Source of the DNA: Cyanobium gracile_A
Lineage (GTDB): Bacteria; Cyanobacteriota; Cyanobacteriia; PCC-6307; Cyanobiaceae
Length of the DNA: 64,000 bases
Assembly (NCBI RefSeq): GCF_034931305.1
Contig: NZ_JAYGHY010000006.1
Location: 1 to 64,000 of the forward strand
Direction of reading: 5' to 3'
This document shows, piece by piece, positions 52,144-61,189 of the stretch (within the stretch, counting starts at the first letter, position 1; every line of letters starts with the position of its first letter). The notes under the pieces were generated by a model. The model saw nothing but the letters and a program-made list of their open reading frames with translations, was not told the DNA's origin and made no database searches. A program made the position numbers and the translations under genes.

Positions 52144-53288
52144 TGGGGTCGTCTGCTGCCTCCGCTGGCGCCGAATCTGGTCTGCGGCGGGTGATCAAGG
52201 TGGGCACCAGCCTGCTGCGGGGCAGCCCCGAGCGGCCCACGGCGGCGGTGATCGCCGACCTGGCGGCCAGCTTCAGCCGGCAGCAGCGCCAGGGGGATCG
52301 CCTGGCCCTGGTGACCAGTGGGGCGGTGGGTCTGGGCTGCGAGGCCCTGCGCTTCAGCAAGCGCCCCACCGAGGTGGTGGCCCTGCAGGCCGCCGCCGCC
52401 GTGGGCCAGGGCAGGCTGATGGCCCTCTACCAGGACGCCTTCGCCGTGCGGGGCCTGGCGGTGGCTCAGGTGCTGCTCACCCGCAGCGATCTGGCCTCCC
52501 GGCGCCGCTACCAGAACGCCTGCCGCACCCTGGAGCAGCTGCTGGAGTGGGGCGTGTTGCCGGTGGTGAACGAGAACGACACCCTGGCCACCGACGAACT
52601 GCGCTTCGGCGACAACGACACCCTCTCGGCGTTGGTGGCGGTGGCGATCGGCGCCGATGAACTGGTGCTGCTCACCGATGTGGATCGGCTCTATTCCGGC
52701 AACCCCCGCACCGATGCCGACGCCAGCCCGATCGAGGAGGTGCGGGACCTGGCCGAGCTGGAGCGCCTCAGCCATGTGGCCGAAGGGGGCGGGCAGTGGG
52801 GCACTGGCGGCATGACCACCAAGCTGGCGGCGGCCCGCATCGCCACCTCCAGCGGCATCCGGGTTCGGCTGGCCGATGGCCGCGATCCGGCGGTGCTCGA
52901 CGCCCTGTTCGCCGGCGAGAAGGTGGGCACGGTTTTCCAGCCAAGCTCCACCCCCCTGGCCGACCGCAAGAGCTGGCTCGCCCATGCCCTGCTGGTGAAG
53001 GGCAGCGTGCGGGTGGATGCGGGCGCCGAGCGGGCCCTGCTGCAGCAGGGGGCCTCCCTGCTGGCGGTGGGCATCCGGGCGGTGGAAGGGCACTTCTCCC
53101 GGCGCGATGCGGTGCGTGTGCTGGCCAGCGACGGCCGCGAACTGGGCCGGGGCCTGAGCACCCTGAGCAGCGAGGAGCTGCGCCAGATCATGGGCCTGAG
53201 CAGCGAGGAGGTGCGCCGCCGGCTGGGGGCCGTGGGGGATGCGGTGGTGCACCGGGATCAGCTGGTGCTCACCTGCCTGGCTTCTTGA
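52143..53288 (+). CDS. proB: Glutamate 5-kinase
   Basis: Phosphorylates glutamate, the first step of proline synthesis. The 381-residue product has the amino acid kinase domain: RRVIKVGTSLLRGS, VTSGAVGLG, NENDTLATDELRFGDNDTLS and GTGGMTTKL. A C-terminal PUA domain (residues ~280-375, SWLAHALLVKGSVRVDAGA) is present as in E. coli ProB. ATG 52143 overlaps the YqeG stop by one base. No proA follows. Confidence 0.95.
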   Translation: MGSSAASAGAESGLRRVIKVGTSLLRGSPERPTAAVIADLAASFSRQQRQGDRLALVTSGAVGLGCEALRFSKRPTEVVALQAAAAVGQGRLMALYQDAFAVRGLAVAQVLLTRSDLASRRRYQNACRTLEQLLEWGVLPVVNENDTLATDELRFGDNDTLSALVAVAIGADELVLLTDVDRLYSGNPRTDADASPIEEVRDLAELERLSHVAEGGGQWGTGGMTTKLAAARIATSSGIRVRLADGRDPAVLDALFAGEKVGTVFQPSSTPLADRKSWLAHALLVKGSVRVDAGAERALLQQGASLLAVGIRAVEGHFSRRDAVRVLASDGRELGRGLSTLSSEELRQIMGLSSEEVRRRLGAVGDAVVHRDQLVLTCLAS

Positions 53289-53301
53289 GGTTTCGCACCA
53301 T

Positions 53302-53328
53302 AAAGCCCCCCGGCCGAAGCCAGGGGGC
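53302..53328 (-). terminator. Terminator of the PfkB gene with a UUCG loop
   Basis: On the minus strand a 10-bp stem with one wobble pair (GCCCCCTGGC at 53328-53319, TTCG loop, GCCGGGGGGC at 53314-53305) is followed by TTTA. It lies between the proB end and the convergent PfkB gene. Only the minus strand has a T-run, though it is short. Confidence 0.7.
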
Positions 53329-53376
53329 AGGGGACAAGAAGCCCGGTTGCGGAGCGCCTTGAGGGGAGGTTGGTGA

Positions 53377-54456
53377 TCAGGCGTTGAGGAACGCCTTCAC
53401 CGCCTCGCGCCCGGGCTGGGGCTCGATAGCCCCTTCGGTGCGACCCACGAGGGCGCCGCAGGCCGAGGCAAAGCGCAGCAGGTCTTCGATCGGACCGGGT
53501 CCAGTGACGCCATCACCGCCCGGTGCCGGTGCTTCGAGCAGCTCCGGCCGACGGCAGAGGCCATCCAGCAGGGCTGCTGTGAAGGCTTCACGGACGCCCA
53601 GGGGATGGCTGGGAGCGCTCTCCTCGACGGGCGAAAGGGTGCCTTGGCGACCCCCCAGGCACCAGCGAACAGTTCCCTCGCGGCCCGTCACCAGGACGGC
53701 CGGGCGCTTGGCCAGGGCGCCGTGAATGGTCGTGGGATCGGTGCTGCCGAAGAAGCCCTCGGCTTCCTCTGCCGAAGCGAGGATCAGGGTGGCCTTCTCG
53801 GCGAGGGGCCGGAAACGGCGCAGCACTTCGGCCGATGGGCCCGCATCCGGAGCGAGACCCCAGAAACCTGGGCACCAGTCGATTTCCAGGGCAATGCCGA
53901 GGCCCTGGGCCGTGGCCCGCTTGAGCAGCAGATCCAGCGCCATGGCGCTCGGGCCACTGACGAGGGCATTGGTGCTGACGAGCAGCCATCGGGCTTCCCC
54001 GAGCAGGGGCTTCACCGATTCAGCCAGCGTGGCGGGCACCACGGCGCTGTCGGCGAAGCCCTGGCCCAGGTCGCCAAGGAAGTCGTCGAGGCAAAGATCC
54101 CCGCCGGGCTTCCTTTTCAGCAGGGCCACACGTGTCGGACGTTTCGGATCTGTCTGCAGCGCCGGCGTGCTCACCTGCCGTCGCTCGAACAGCTTCAGCA
54201 GTTGCCGGCCGAGCGGATCGTCGCCGATCCGCCCCAGGACGCTGGCCGGGGTTCCCAGGCGGGTGACCCCGCAGGCCACGCTGGCCGGGGCGCCCCCCGG
54301 ATGATCCGGGGTGTTCGCCTTGTTCTCGGTATCGGCTTCGGGCCTGTTGATGCGATGCATCAGGGCTTCGCCGAAGCAGAGCACGCGGGGGTGGTCGTGG
54401 GAGTCCACGATCAGGGGATGGATGGTGATGGGTTTGGTGGTTGTGGCGTTGGACAT
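53377..54456 (-). CDS. PfkB-fold carbohydrate kinase-like protein lacking GAGD
   Basis: A 359-residue ribokinase/PfkB-fold protein. The N-terminus VLCFGEALMHRI and HPGGAPASVACGVTRLGTPASVLGRIGDDPLG match fructokinases and the first PfkB signature. The second signature, normally DTxGAGD with the catalytic Asp, is here HPLGVREAFTAALLDGL, so the anion hole and the catalytic base are changed. It may therefore be inactive as a kinase or use another mechanism. The next gene upstream on the same strand encodes a coiled-coil protein; a terminator with a UUCG loop follows. Confidence 0.8.
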   Translation of the reverse strand: MSNATTTKPITIHPLIVDSHDHPRVLCFGEALMHRINRPEADTENKANTPDHPGGAPASVACGVTRLGTPASVLGRIGDDPLGRQLLKLFERRQVSTPALQTDPKRPTRVALLKRKPGGDLCLDDFLGDLGQGFADSAVVPATLAESVKPLLGEARWLLVSTNALVSGPSAMALDLLLKRATAQGLGIALEIDWCPGFWGLAPDAGPSAEVLRRFRPLAEKATLILASAEEAEGFFGSTDPTTIHGALAKRPAVLVTGREGTVRWCLGGRQGTLSPVEESAPSHPLGVREAFTAALLDGLCRRPELLEAPAPGGDGVTGPGPIEDLLRFASACGALVGRTEGAIEPQPGREAVKAFLNA

Positions 54457-54530
54457 AGGCAGGACATGGAGTGGGTGGGTGATCTGCGGAGTTCGGACTG
54501 GGGGCTGGAGAGAACGCGCGACGTCGGCGA

Positions 54531-54875
54531 TCAGCTCTGGCTGTTGACGAAGGCGTGGAAACGATCGGACATGGACTGGAACGCCTCGTCGGTCTGCTCG
54601 AGCAGGCCCGACCAGGCGTCCTGGCTGCTGCGTTGCAGCTCCTGAAGTCGAGACGTGGCCGCATCCCGGGCGGCCCTGAGTTCCTTGAGCTTGCTCTGGG
54701 TTTCGTCGCGGACGCCTTCCGCCACCTGTTTGGCCTGGTTCTGCAGCTGATCGATCTTGTCCGACAGTTCCTGAATCTGGGCCTGCCGCTTGTCGAGGAT
54801 GGCCTGGCGCAGGCGTTCGTCGACGTTGGCCATCTCCTGGGAGGAGCGGCTGACGATGTGTTGTTGGGTGGTCAT
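54531..54875 (-). CDS. Coiled-coil hypothetical protein, 114 aa
   Basis: A soluble helical protein starting MTTQQHIVSRSSQEMANVDE, then Glu/Gln/Lys/Leu-rich heptads (residues ~25-90) that should form a coiled coil, ending FHAFVNSQS. The start at ATG 54875 has AAGGAGA 8 bases upstream, so the longer frame to 55025 is rejected. Its composition recalls small stress or phasin-like proteins, but no family motif is seen. Located upstream of the PfkB-like gene on the same strand, about 75 bases apart. Confidence 0.7.
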   Translation of the reverse strand: MTTQQHIVSRSSQEMANVDERLRQAILDKRQAQIQELSDKIDQLQNQAKQVAEGVRDETQSKLKELRAARDAATSRLQELQRSSQDAWSGLLEQTDEAFQSMSDRFHAFVNSQS

Positions 54876-55615
54876 GGATGGATTCTCCTTCGATACGGCA
54901 ACTGGAACGGCCAAGTCTCTTTGGCAACGGCTTGATAGGCCGCTGGCCTGCCTACGACGACAGGCGTAACGCTCAAGCGAAATGAGAAGCGAAACCAGAA
55001 AATGCTGGTCAGAGCACACGATCAAGGCAAGGAATCACTGTTTCCTGAGCCGAGGCATCCTGGGTAGGATGTTCGAGTGAGCTGAGCCGCTTCCAGTGAA
55101 TTCACCTTATCACGTTTCAGCCCGTCACTACAACGGCAACGGGGAATCTGCTGGAAGCGCTGATAGCTGTGATGTCTCGGAACGCAGGCTCTCAGATGGA
55201 TTCGAAGGATCGTGGTTCGACTGGTCAGCAGTTCTGATCAGTGCCCCTTTTCGGCCCTGGCCCATCATGCTGTCATCGCTGATATCCCTTGCGGCAAGAG
55301 CGGTTATGGCGAGTCGCCTGATCCGTTTTTCATGCTGATCCAGCACCTGAAGCTGTTCCACAACCCTGGCACCTGCAGCGCCCTGGCTGAGATGTTGCAG
55401 ATGATCCACTTCGGTGCCGGCTGGATGGACCTGAGGCTCAGGCAGATCCGGCTCCACGAACAGTTGCTGCCGTCCGCGGAACGTGACCCCGCCACGACGC
55501 CCGGTTAGCGCCACAAGCTCGGAGCCGAGGTGGAGCTCCAGCTTGCGATGCGCCTGCGAAAGATGGCCCCATCGCCGGCGATGCCATCGCCATTGCCTTT
55601 GATGACGCCGACCTC
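54876..55615. other. Gene-poor interval, possible decayed gene
   Basis: About 740 bases without a clear gene. On the minus strand an open frame ending at 55128 reads for ~145 codons as plausible protein (EVDHLQHLSQGAAGARVVEQ, LQVLDQHEKRIRRLAITALA) but has no start codon and runs into the shadow of the next gene. Third-position GC is lower than in real genes here. It could be the 3' part of a decayed gene. The rest (54876-55127) is AT-richer and probably holds the promoter of the coiled-coil gene. Confidence 0.4.
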
Positions 55616-56869
55616 TCAACGGCTGGATGAGGGGGGCGTGGGCCGCCATGGCGCCAGCGCGGCCTGCAGCTTTTCCAGCAGTTCGAGCGCTTCGCCTTCG
55701 TTGGAGAGCCCGCCCATCACGAGCGGGGGCCGTCGTTCGCTCCACAGGATCACCTGGGGTTCCGGTTCGTGCAGCAGCAGCGCCTCGGTGATCATCCGCG
55801 TCGGCAGGCTCTGGGCCGGCTGGCCAGCACGCCTGTAGGTGACGCGATCGGCGGCCAGGGTGAGCTCCTGCGGGCTCCATTGCTGGACGCTGCCGAGGCC
55901 TGCGGCGCCGAGGGCGGCCACCACCAGCAGGGTCTGGATCACGGTCCACTCCGGAAGGGCCAACGAGAGCAGCCCTGGAACCGAAAGATCCAGCATCAAG
56001 GTGGTGGGTTCGCTCAGGCCCAGGCGCGGCCCGAGCATCCAGACCAGAAACCCCCCGTACTTCACCATCACCGTGTTGAGCGCGGCGACGAACAGCAGAT
56101 AGCTGCCCTGCTCGGCGAAGGAACGCCACCACTGCAGAGCCCCCACGCTGAAGCGGTTGCGGACGATGCGGGTGGCGGCAACGTCGTTCAGCACCCTCCA
56201 GACGCCTGCCTCCTGCTCGATGGGGATCCTCTGGATGGTGGAGGGGCCCCGGGTGCCCGGCCCTGTGGTGCCGACCAGATGGAGGGGGACCCCCAGATCA
56301 CCGGCCAGGCTGCTGGCCTGCTGCCAGGCCGCCGAGAGTCTGGGGCTGCGGGCCAGGAGCTGCTCTCCACCGGGACCGCCCACGGCCAGCCCCACATCCC
56401 AGCCGAGCGGCCGCTCCCCCAGGGGCGGGACCGAAAGGCTGGAGAAACGAATCACCACGGCCTCGATGGCGGCCCGCCTGATCTCCTGGTGTTCGCTGCC
56501 CTGCCGCGTCTGCGACCACAGGCGGATCCGATCTCCCCAGCTGTGCAGCAGCACCCGGCGCTCCACCGGGGAGCCATAGCCGAGCTGGGCGATCAGCCAC
56601 TCCATCGGCAGCAGGAACAGCAGCAGGCCGATCACGTAGGCCACGGCGCCCTGGAGACTGACCAGCAGGCAAAGGCTGGAGAACAGCAGGAAGGCCAGCA
56701 GATTGACGAGCGGGTTGGCGGGCACGTCGGCCTCGATCAGCTCCCGCCAGATCATGCGCTCGAGGGCCAGGGCCACCGATTGGACGAAGCGGCGGATCAG
56801 CACCAAAGGGGTGAGCAGCAGGCCGAGCCCGTTGCGTTTCGTGCTGCGAACCGTGCCGCGGAACTCCAT
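55616..56869 (-). CDS. Membrane protein of unknown function coupled to PAP2
   Basis: A 417-residue protein. Two helices near residues 50-95 (LVNLLAFLLFSSLCLLVSLQ, AVAYVIGLLLFLLPMEWLIA) are followed by a soluble part of ~150 residues, a second hydrophobic pair (SYLLFVAALNTVMV and TLLVVAALGAAGLG) and a soluble C-terminal domain with strands (ELTLAADRVTYRRAG, PQVILWSERRPPLVM). No known family. Its ATG overlaps the stop of the PAP2 phosphatase, so the two are made together. The start at 56869 is set by that overlap; a longer frame exists. Confidence 0.65.
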   Translation of the reverse strand: MEFRGTVRSTKRNGLGLLLTPLVLIRRFVQSVALALERMIWRELIEADVPANPLVNLLAFLLFSSLCLLVSLQGAVAYVIGLLLFLLPMEWLIAQLGYGSPVERRVLLHSWGDRIRLWSQTRQGSEHQEIRRAAIEAVVIRFSSLSVPPLGERPLGWDVGLAVGGPGGEQLLARSPRLSAAWQQASSLAGDLGVPLHLVGTTGPGTRGPSTIQRIPIEQEAGVWRVLNDVAATRIVRNRFSVGALQWWRSFAEQGSYLLFVAALNTVMVKYGGFLVWMLGPRLGLSEPTTLMLDLSVPGLLSLALPEWTVIQTLLVVAALGAAGLGSVQQWSPQELTLAADRVTYRRAGQPAQSLPTRMITEALLLHEPEPQVILWSERRPPLVMGGLSNEGEALELLEKLQAALAPWRPTPPSSSR

Positions 56870-57615
56870 CAATCCACCAGCAGGGGCAACCCGGCCGGCG
56901 GGACCTCCAGCAGCTGGCGGCGCTCCCCAGCCAGCTGCTGTTTGAACGTGCGCCACTGGGGCGAGGCGATCAACTCCTGGCTGATCGCCTCGGCGAGGCG
57001 CTGACCCGCCACCACATCGCTGGGGTAGTGCAAGCCGCAGTAGGCACGGACGTAGCCCCCCTGAAGGCCCACCTGCAGCAGCCGCTCCCGGCGCTCCGGC
57101 AGCAGGTCCGCCAGCAGCAGGGCCGCGGTGGCGAACCAGGTGGCGTGGCCACTGGGAAAGGACCAGGACATCTCCAGGGGCAGGCAGGGGCTCAGATCCC
57201 TGTGGTTCAAGAAGGGGCGCGGCCTGGCCGCCGCATCTTTGAGCTGATCCTTGAGAGCCTCTGCACGTGCGACGAAGGACGGCAGTCCCGCGACGAGGTG
57301 GGGCGACGTCCTGGCCAGGTCGGCGCCCACGGCGGCATCGAAGAGGCTGAGATGGCGGTTCAGGAAATGCCAGCTGTGCAGGATCCCCGCGGGGGTGCGG
57401 CTGCGCTGGTTCCAGCGCAGGATGGCCAGATCATCGAGCTCCTGCCGGCTGCCGGGGGCCGGTGGGCTGCCGAGCACGGCCCGATACCTGGCCGGTTGGA
57501 GCACCAGGCCCGCCGCCGGGTCAGCCTGCTGGGCCAGTGCCGGCATCCCCAGCATCAGCGGGCCTGGCATCAACAACAGGCCGGACAGCCAGAGTCCCAG
57601 ACGCAAGCTGTTCAT
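56869..57615 (-). CDS. PAP2 acid phosphatase, exported
   Basis: A 248-residue class A-type acid phosphatase. A signal peptide (LWLSGLLLMPGPLMLGMPALAQ) is followed by the three catalytic motifs: KDAAARPRPF (KX6RP), SFPSGHATW (PSGH) and GLHYPSDVVAGQ (HX3D). It should release phosphate from esters in the periplasm, or act on lipid phosphates. It is coupled to the membrane protein downstream and is divergent from the TPR-CHAT gene. Confidence 0.88.
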   Translation of the reverse strand: MNSLRLGLWLSGLLLMPGPLMLGMPALAQQADPAAGLVLQPARYRAVLGSPPAPGSRQELDDLAILRWNQRSRTPAGILHSWHFLNRHLSLFDAAVGADLARTSPHLVAGLPSFVARAEALKDQLKDAAARPRPFLNHRDLSPCLPLEMSWSFPSGHATWFATAALLLADLLPERRERLLQVGLQGGYVRAYCGLHYPSDVVAGQRLAEAISQELIASPQWRTFKQQLAGERRQLLEVPPAGLPLLVD

Positions 57616-57776
57616 TGTCTGGAATCTCAGTTTTGTGGCTGCACCGTAATGGTGTCCCCCTGATGGATCCGTTCCGGCACCGGAGGGTCTTCGAGACGAT
57701 GAGACTGCTTTCGGTAACGGTGGACCCCGTGCAGACAAACCGGAGACGTTCGTTGGTGGGGCTGCTGGGAATCCCC

Positions 57777-60700
57777 ATGACGCGGTCCGGTCGCTCCTTC
57801 ATGGCTCTGTTCCGGTGGGGAACTGCGCTGGCCGTGCTGCTGCTGGCCGATGGGCCGCTGTCGGCTGCCGCCGATCGCCACGGCAAGCCACCGGTGCCAC
57901 GTCAGCAGGAGTGGCTGGCCCAGCCGTTGGGCGAGCGTTATCCACAGATCCCTGCGCAGGTGTGGGAGTGGATCGACCAGGCCAACGCCCTGGAAGCCAA
58001 GGGAGACTATGGAATGGCGGCGACGGTATGGCAACAGGTGCTGGCCTGGCGTGAGAAGGCGCAGGGGCCCGACCATCCCGATACCGCCGCCAGTCTCAAC
58101 AACCTCGGGCTGCTGTACATCAAAGAGCGCGCCTTTTCCAAGGCCGAGCCCCTGCTGCTTCGCGCCCTGGCGATCAGAACCAAGATTCTGGGGCCGGACC
58201 ATCCCTTCACCGCCCTCAGCCTCAATAACCTTGCCTGGCTGTACGCCAACCAGGGCAGCCATGCCAAGGCCGAACTTCTCTACTTACGCGCCTTGGCGAT
58301 CGCCGAGAAGGCGCTGGGGCCTGAGCACCCTGGCCTCGCCCTCGGTCTCAACAACCTCGGGCTTCTTTACAGCAGCCAGGGTGATTACGCCAAGGCCGAG
58401 CCCCTATACCTTCGCGCCCTGGCCATCAGGGAGAAGGGGATGGGATCCGATCCGCTTGATACTGCGACCAGTCTGAATAGCCTTGGGCTGCTGTACAGGG
58501 ACCTGGGCGCCTACACCAAGGCCGAGTCCCTTCTTCTTCGCGCTCTGGCGATCAGGGAGAAGGCGTTTGGACCCTATCCACTTGCTACTGCGATCAGCCT
58601 GAGCAGCCTTGGGCTGCTTTACGACGACCTGGGCGCCTATGCGAAGGCCGAGTCCCTTCTGCTTCGGGCTCTGTCGATCAGGGAGAAGGTGCAGGGGCCC
58701 GATCACAATGAAACCGCCACCAGCCTCAACAACCTTGCGACGCTGTACATCAGCCAGGGCGCCTACGCCAAGGCCGAGCCCTTGCTGCGCCGCTGCCTGG
58801 CCATCAAACAGAAGGTGCTGGGTGACGATCACCCCGATACCGCCACAAGCCTCAATAACCTCGCGGAGCTCTACAAAAACCAGGGTGCCTTCGCAAAGAC
58901 CGAGCCCTTCTACCTCCGAGCCCTGGCGATCAACGAGAAGGTGCTGGGCCCCGATCACCCCTCAACAGCCACCAGCCTCAACAACCTCGCCCTGCTGTAC
59001 CGGAGCCAGGGCGCCTATGGCAAGGCGGAGCCCCTGCTGCTTCGCGCCCTGGCGATCAGGGAGAAGGCGCTCGGGCTTGATAGCGTCGATACCGCCGCCA
59101 GTCTCATCAACCTCGCGGCGCTCTACGACAATCAAGGCGCCTTCGCCAAGGCCGAACCTCTCTATCTTCGCGCCCTGGCGATCAACGAGAAAGTGCTGGG
59201 TCCCGGGCACCCCATCACCGCCACCAGTCTGAACAACCTCGCGGTGCTGTACGACAACCAGGGGGCTTCTGCCAAAGCCGAGCCGCTCCACCGCCGCGCC
59301 CTGGCAATCCGGGAGAAAGCCCTGGGACCCGATCATCCCGATACCGCCGCCAGCCTCAATAACCTGGCGGAGCTACTCCGTCTTCAGGGTTCTGGCGCCA
59401 AAGCTGAGCCGCTGTTCCTCCGCTCCCTGGCGATCTTCGAGAAGGCCTTGGGCCCCGATCACCCCACGACCGCCCTCAGCCTCAACAACCTGGCGAAGCT
59501 GTACCTGAGCCAGGGGGCCGATGCCAAGGCCGAGCCCCTGCTGCGCCGTGGCATCGGCAGCCAGTCCCTGTTCCTCCAACAGGAGGCTCCCCTGTTGCCC
59601 CAGGCCCGGCGCCAGGAGCAGATCAAGGCTCTCGGCAATGTCTGGGAGATCCCCTACTCGCTGGTGGCCAACGCTCCTGGCGGAGCCTCCCTGGCCCTGT
59701 TCACGCGCTTGAACCGCCATGGCCTGCTGCAGGACATCGAACGGCGCCAGGCCCAGCTCGGCCGTGGCTCGCCTGCCCAGCAGATCCTCGTGAGTCAGCT
59801 CACGGCCCTGACGGCCCGGCTGGCCGATGTGAACCTCAGCGACCCGCAGCGGCAGACGCTGCAGCAGGAGCGGGATCGGCTGGAGCAGGAGCTCTACCGC
59901 CAGCTGCCGGCCCTGACCCCGCGGCTGGTGGACCCCGCCCAGGTGGCCGCTGCCCTGCCTGCTGATGGGGTGCTGTTCGAATTCCAGCGCTTCCGCCCCT
60001 ACGACGCGCGCCAGCCGGAGGCCAGGAGCTGGGGGGAAGCGCGCTATCTGGCGATGCTGCTGTTCCCCGATGGGTCGACCCGTGCGGTGGACCTCGGCCC
60101 GGCGGCGGCCACCGATCCGCTGATTCAGCAGGCCCTGGCCGAGAGCCTGGCCCGGAATCGCCCCGCCGGTCCGTTCTGGGCCCGGGTGAGCCAGAAGGTC
60201 CTGGGGCCCCTGATGCAGCAGCTGGTGGGGCGGCGGCGCTGGTTCGTCTCCCCCGATGGCGAGCTGAGCCGCATCCCGTTCACGGCGCTGCCGGCTCCCA
60301 GTCAGGACCCGAGCGGGGCTGAGGCCGATTCCGCGCCCACCCTGGGCCAGCGGGTGCAGCTGCGGATCGTCACCAGCGGCCGTGACCTGCTCAGCCAGCG
60401 GAGCCCCGGGCCTGGCGGCCAGCGTGCCCTGGTGCTGGCCGCTCCTGATTTCGGTGGCCCCGGCGGGGCCTGGCAACCCCTGCCCGCCACCGCCGCGGAG
60501 GGCCGCTGGATCGCCGAACGGCTCGGTGCCTCCCTGTATCAGGGAGCTGCTGCCACCACCGGTGTGCTGCAACAGGCGCGCGGCCCCAGGGTGTTGCACA
60601 TCGCCAGCCACGGGTTCTTCTCAGACCCCAACGCCCAGCTCCCCCAGGCCTCGCCAGCCAGCAGCAGCGACCCCCTGCTGAACAGCGGCATCGTGCTGGC

Positions 60701-61130
60701 GGGTGCCAACCGCAGCTGGTTATCCGGCCAGGGCGCGGCCACCAGCACGGCCGACGATGACGGCTATCTCACCGCCAAGGAGGCGGCCCAGTTGCAGCTC
60801 GATGGCACCGAGCTGGTGGTGCTCTCCGCCTGCGACACCGCCTCCGGAACCCTGCAGACCGGCGAAGGGGTCTATGGCCTGCAGCGGGCTCTCACCGTGG
60901 CCGGCGCCCGCTCCACCCTGCTGTCGCTCTGGAAGGTGGACGACGACGCGACAGCGGCGTTCATGCAGCGTTACGTCGCCCTGCTCAAACAGGGAAGGGG
61001 TCGCATGGACGCGTTGGCAACGGTGCAGCAGGAGTTCCGCAGCAACCCACCAGACCCGGACTGGGCCGACCACAAATTCTGGGCCGCCTGGCAACTCACC
61101 GGCGATGGCGGACCGATTCCGGGGTTATGA
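57777..61130 (+). CDS. Secreted TPR-CHAT (caspase-like) protease
   Basis: An 1117-residue protein. A signal peptide (FRWGTALAVLLLADGPLSAA) is followed by 12 full tetratricopeptide repeats of 42 residues (~residues 100-590; unit LNNLA.LY..QGAYAKAEPL), a helical linker, and a C-terminal CHAT caspase-like domain. The catalytic pair is His 945 in HIASHGFFS and Cys 1019 in LVVLSACDTASGT. CHAT proteases with TPRs act in some bacterial immune and cell-death systems, where a partner triggers cleavage. I chose ATG 57777 as it starts the signal peptide; ATGs at 57663 and 57699 are alternatives. Its stop overlaps the ATG of the next reading frame by 4 bases. Confidence 0.88.
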   Translation: MTRSGRSFMALFRWGTALAVLLLADGPLSAAADRHGKPPVPRQQEWLAQPLGERYPQIPAQVWEWIDQANALEAKGDYGMAATVWQQVLAWREKAQGPDHPDTAASLNNLGLLYIKERAFSKAEPLLLRALAIRTKILGPDHPFTALSLNNLAWLYANQGSHAKAELLYLRALAIAEKALGPEHPGLALGLNNLGLLYSSQGDYAKAEPLYLRALAIREKGMGSDPLDTATSLNSLGLLYRDLGAYTKAESLLLRALAIREKAFGPYPLATAISLSSLGLLYDDLGAYAKAESLLLRALSIREKVQGPDHNETATSLNNLATLYISQGAYAKAEPLLRRCLAIKQKVLGDDHPDTATSLNNLAELYKNQGAFAKTEPFYLRALAINEKVLGPDHPSTATSLNNLALLYRSQGAYGKAEPLLLRALAIREKALGLDSVDTAASLINLAALYDNQGAFAKAEPLYLRALAINEKVLGPGHPITATSLNNLAVLYDNQGASAKAEPLHRRALAIREKALGPDHPDTAASLNNLAELLRLQGSGAKAEPLFLRSLAIFEKALGPDHPTTALSLNNLAKLYLSQGADAKAEPLLRRGIGSQSLFLQQEAPLLPQARRQEQIKALGNVWEIPYSLVANAPGGASLALFTRLNRHGLLQDIERRQAQLGRGSPAQQILVSQLTALTARLADVNLSDPQRQTLQQERDRLEQELYRQLPALTPRLVDPAQVAAALPADGVLFEFQRFRPYDARQPEARSWGEARYLAMLLFPDGSTRAVDLGPAAATDPLIQQALAESLARNRPAGPFWARVSQKVLGPLMQQLVGRRRWFVSPDGELSRIPFTALPAPSQDPSGAEADSAPTLGQRVQLRIVTSGRDLLSQRSPGPGGQRALVLAAPDFGGPGGAWQPLPATAAEGRWIAERLGASLYQGAAATTGVLQQARGPRVLHIASHGFFSDPNAQLPQASPASSSDPLLNSGIVLAGANRSWLSGQGAATSTADDDGYLTAKEAAQLQLDGTELVVLSACDTASGTLQTGEGVYGLQRALTVAGARSTLLSLWKVDDDATAAFMQRYVALLKQGRGRMDALATVQQEFRSNPPDPDWADHKFWAAWQLTGDGGPIPGL
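58077..59555 (+). repeat. Twelve 126-bp tandem repeats encoding TPRs
   Basis: The coding DNA repeats with a 126-base period, about twelve times, each unit encoding one 42-residue TPR. Units are diverged at the DNA level but keep the sequence for LNNLA and ALAI.EK. Unit 4 and 5 differ most (LNSLG and LSSLG, DLGAY). Such repeats can change copy number by recombination. Confidence 0.85.
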
Positions 61131-61189
61131 GCCAAGGCCTGCACAGCAGGCAGACTGAGACGGCGGCCGGCTGTTCTCGTTCCCCACCC

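Noticed and set aside
58077..59555. Regular 126-bp repeats suggesting a CRISPR or satellite array
   Set aside because: Repeats are inside an open reading frame and encode TPR units; no spacers.
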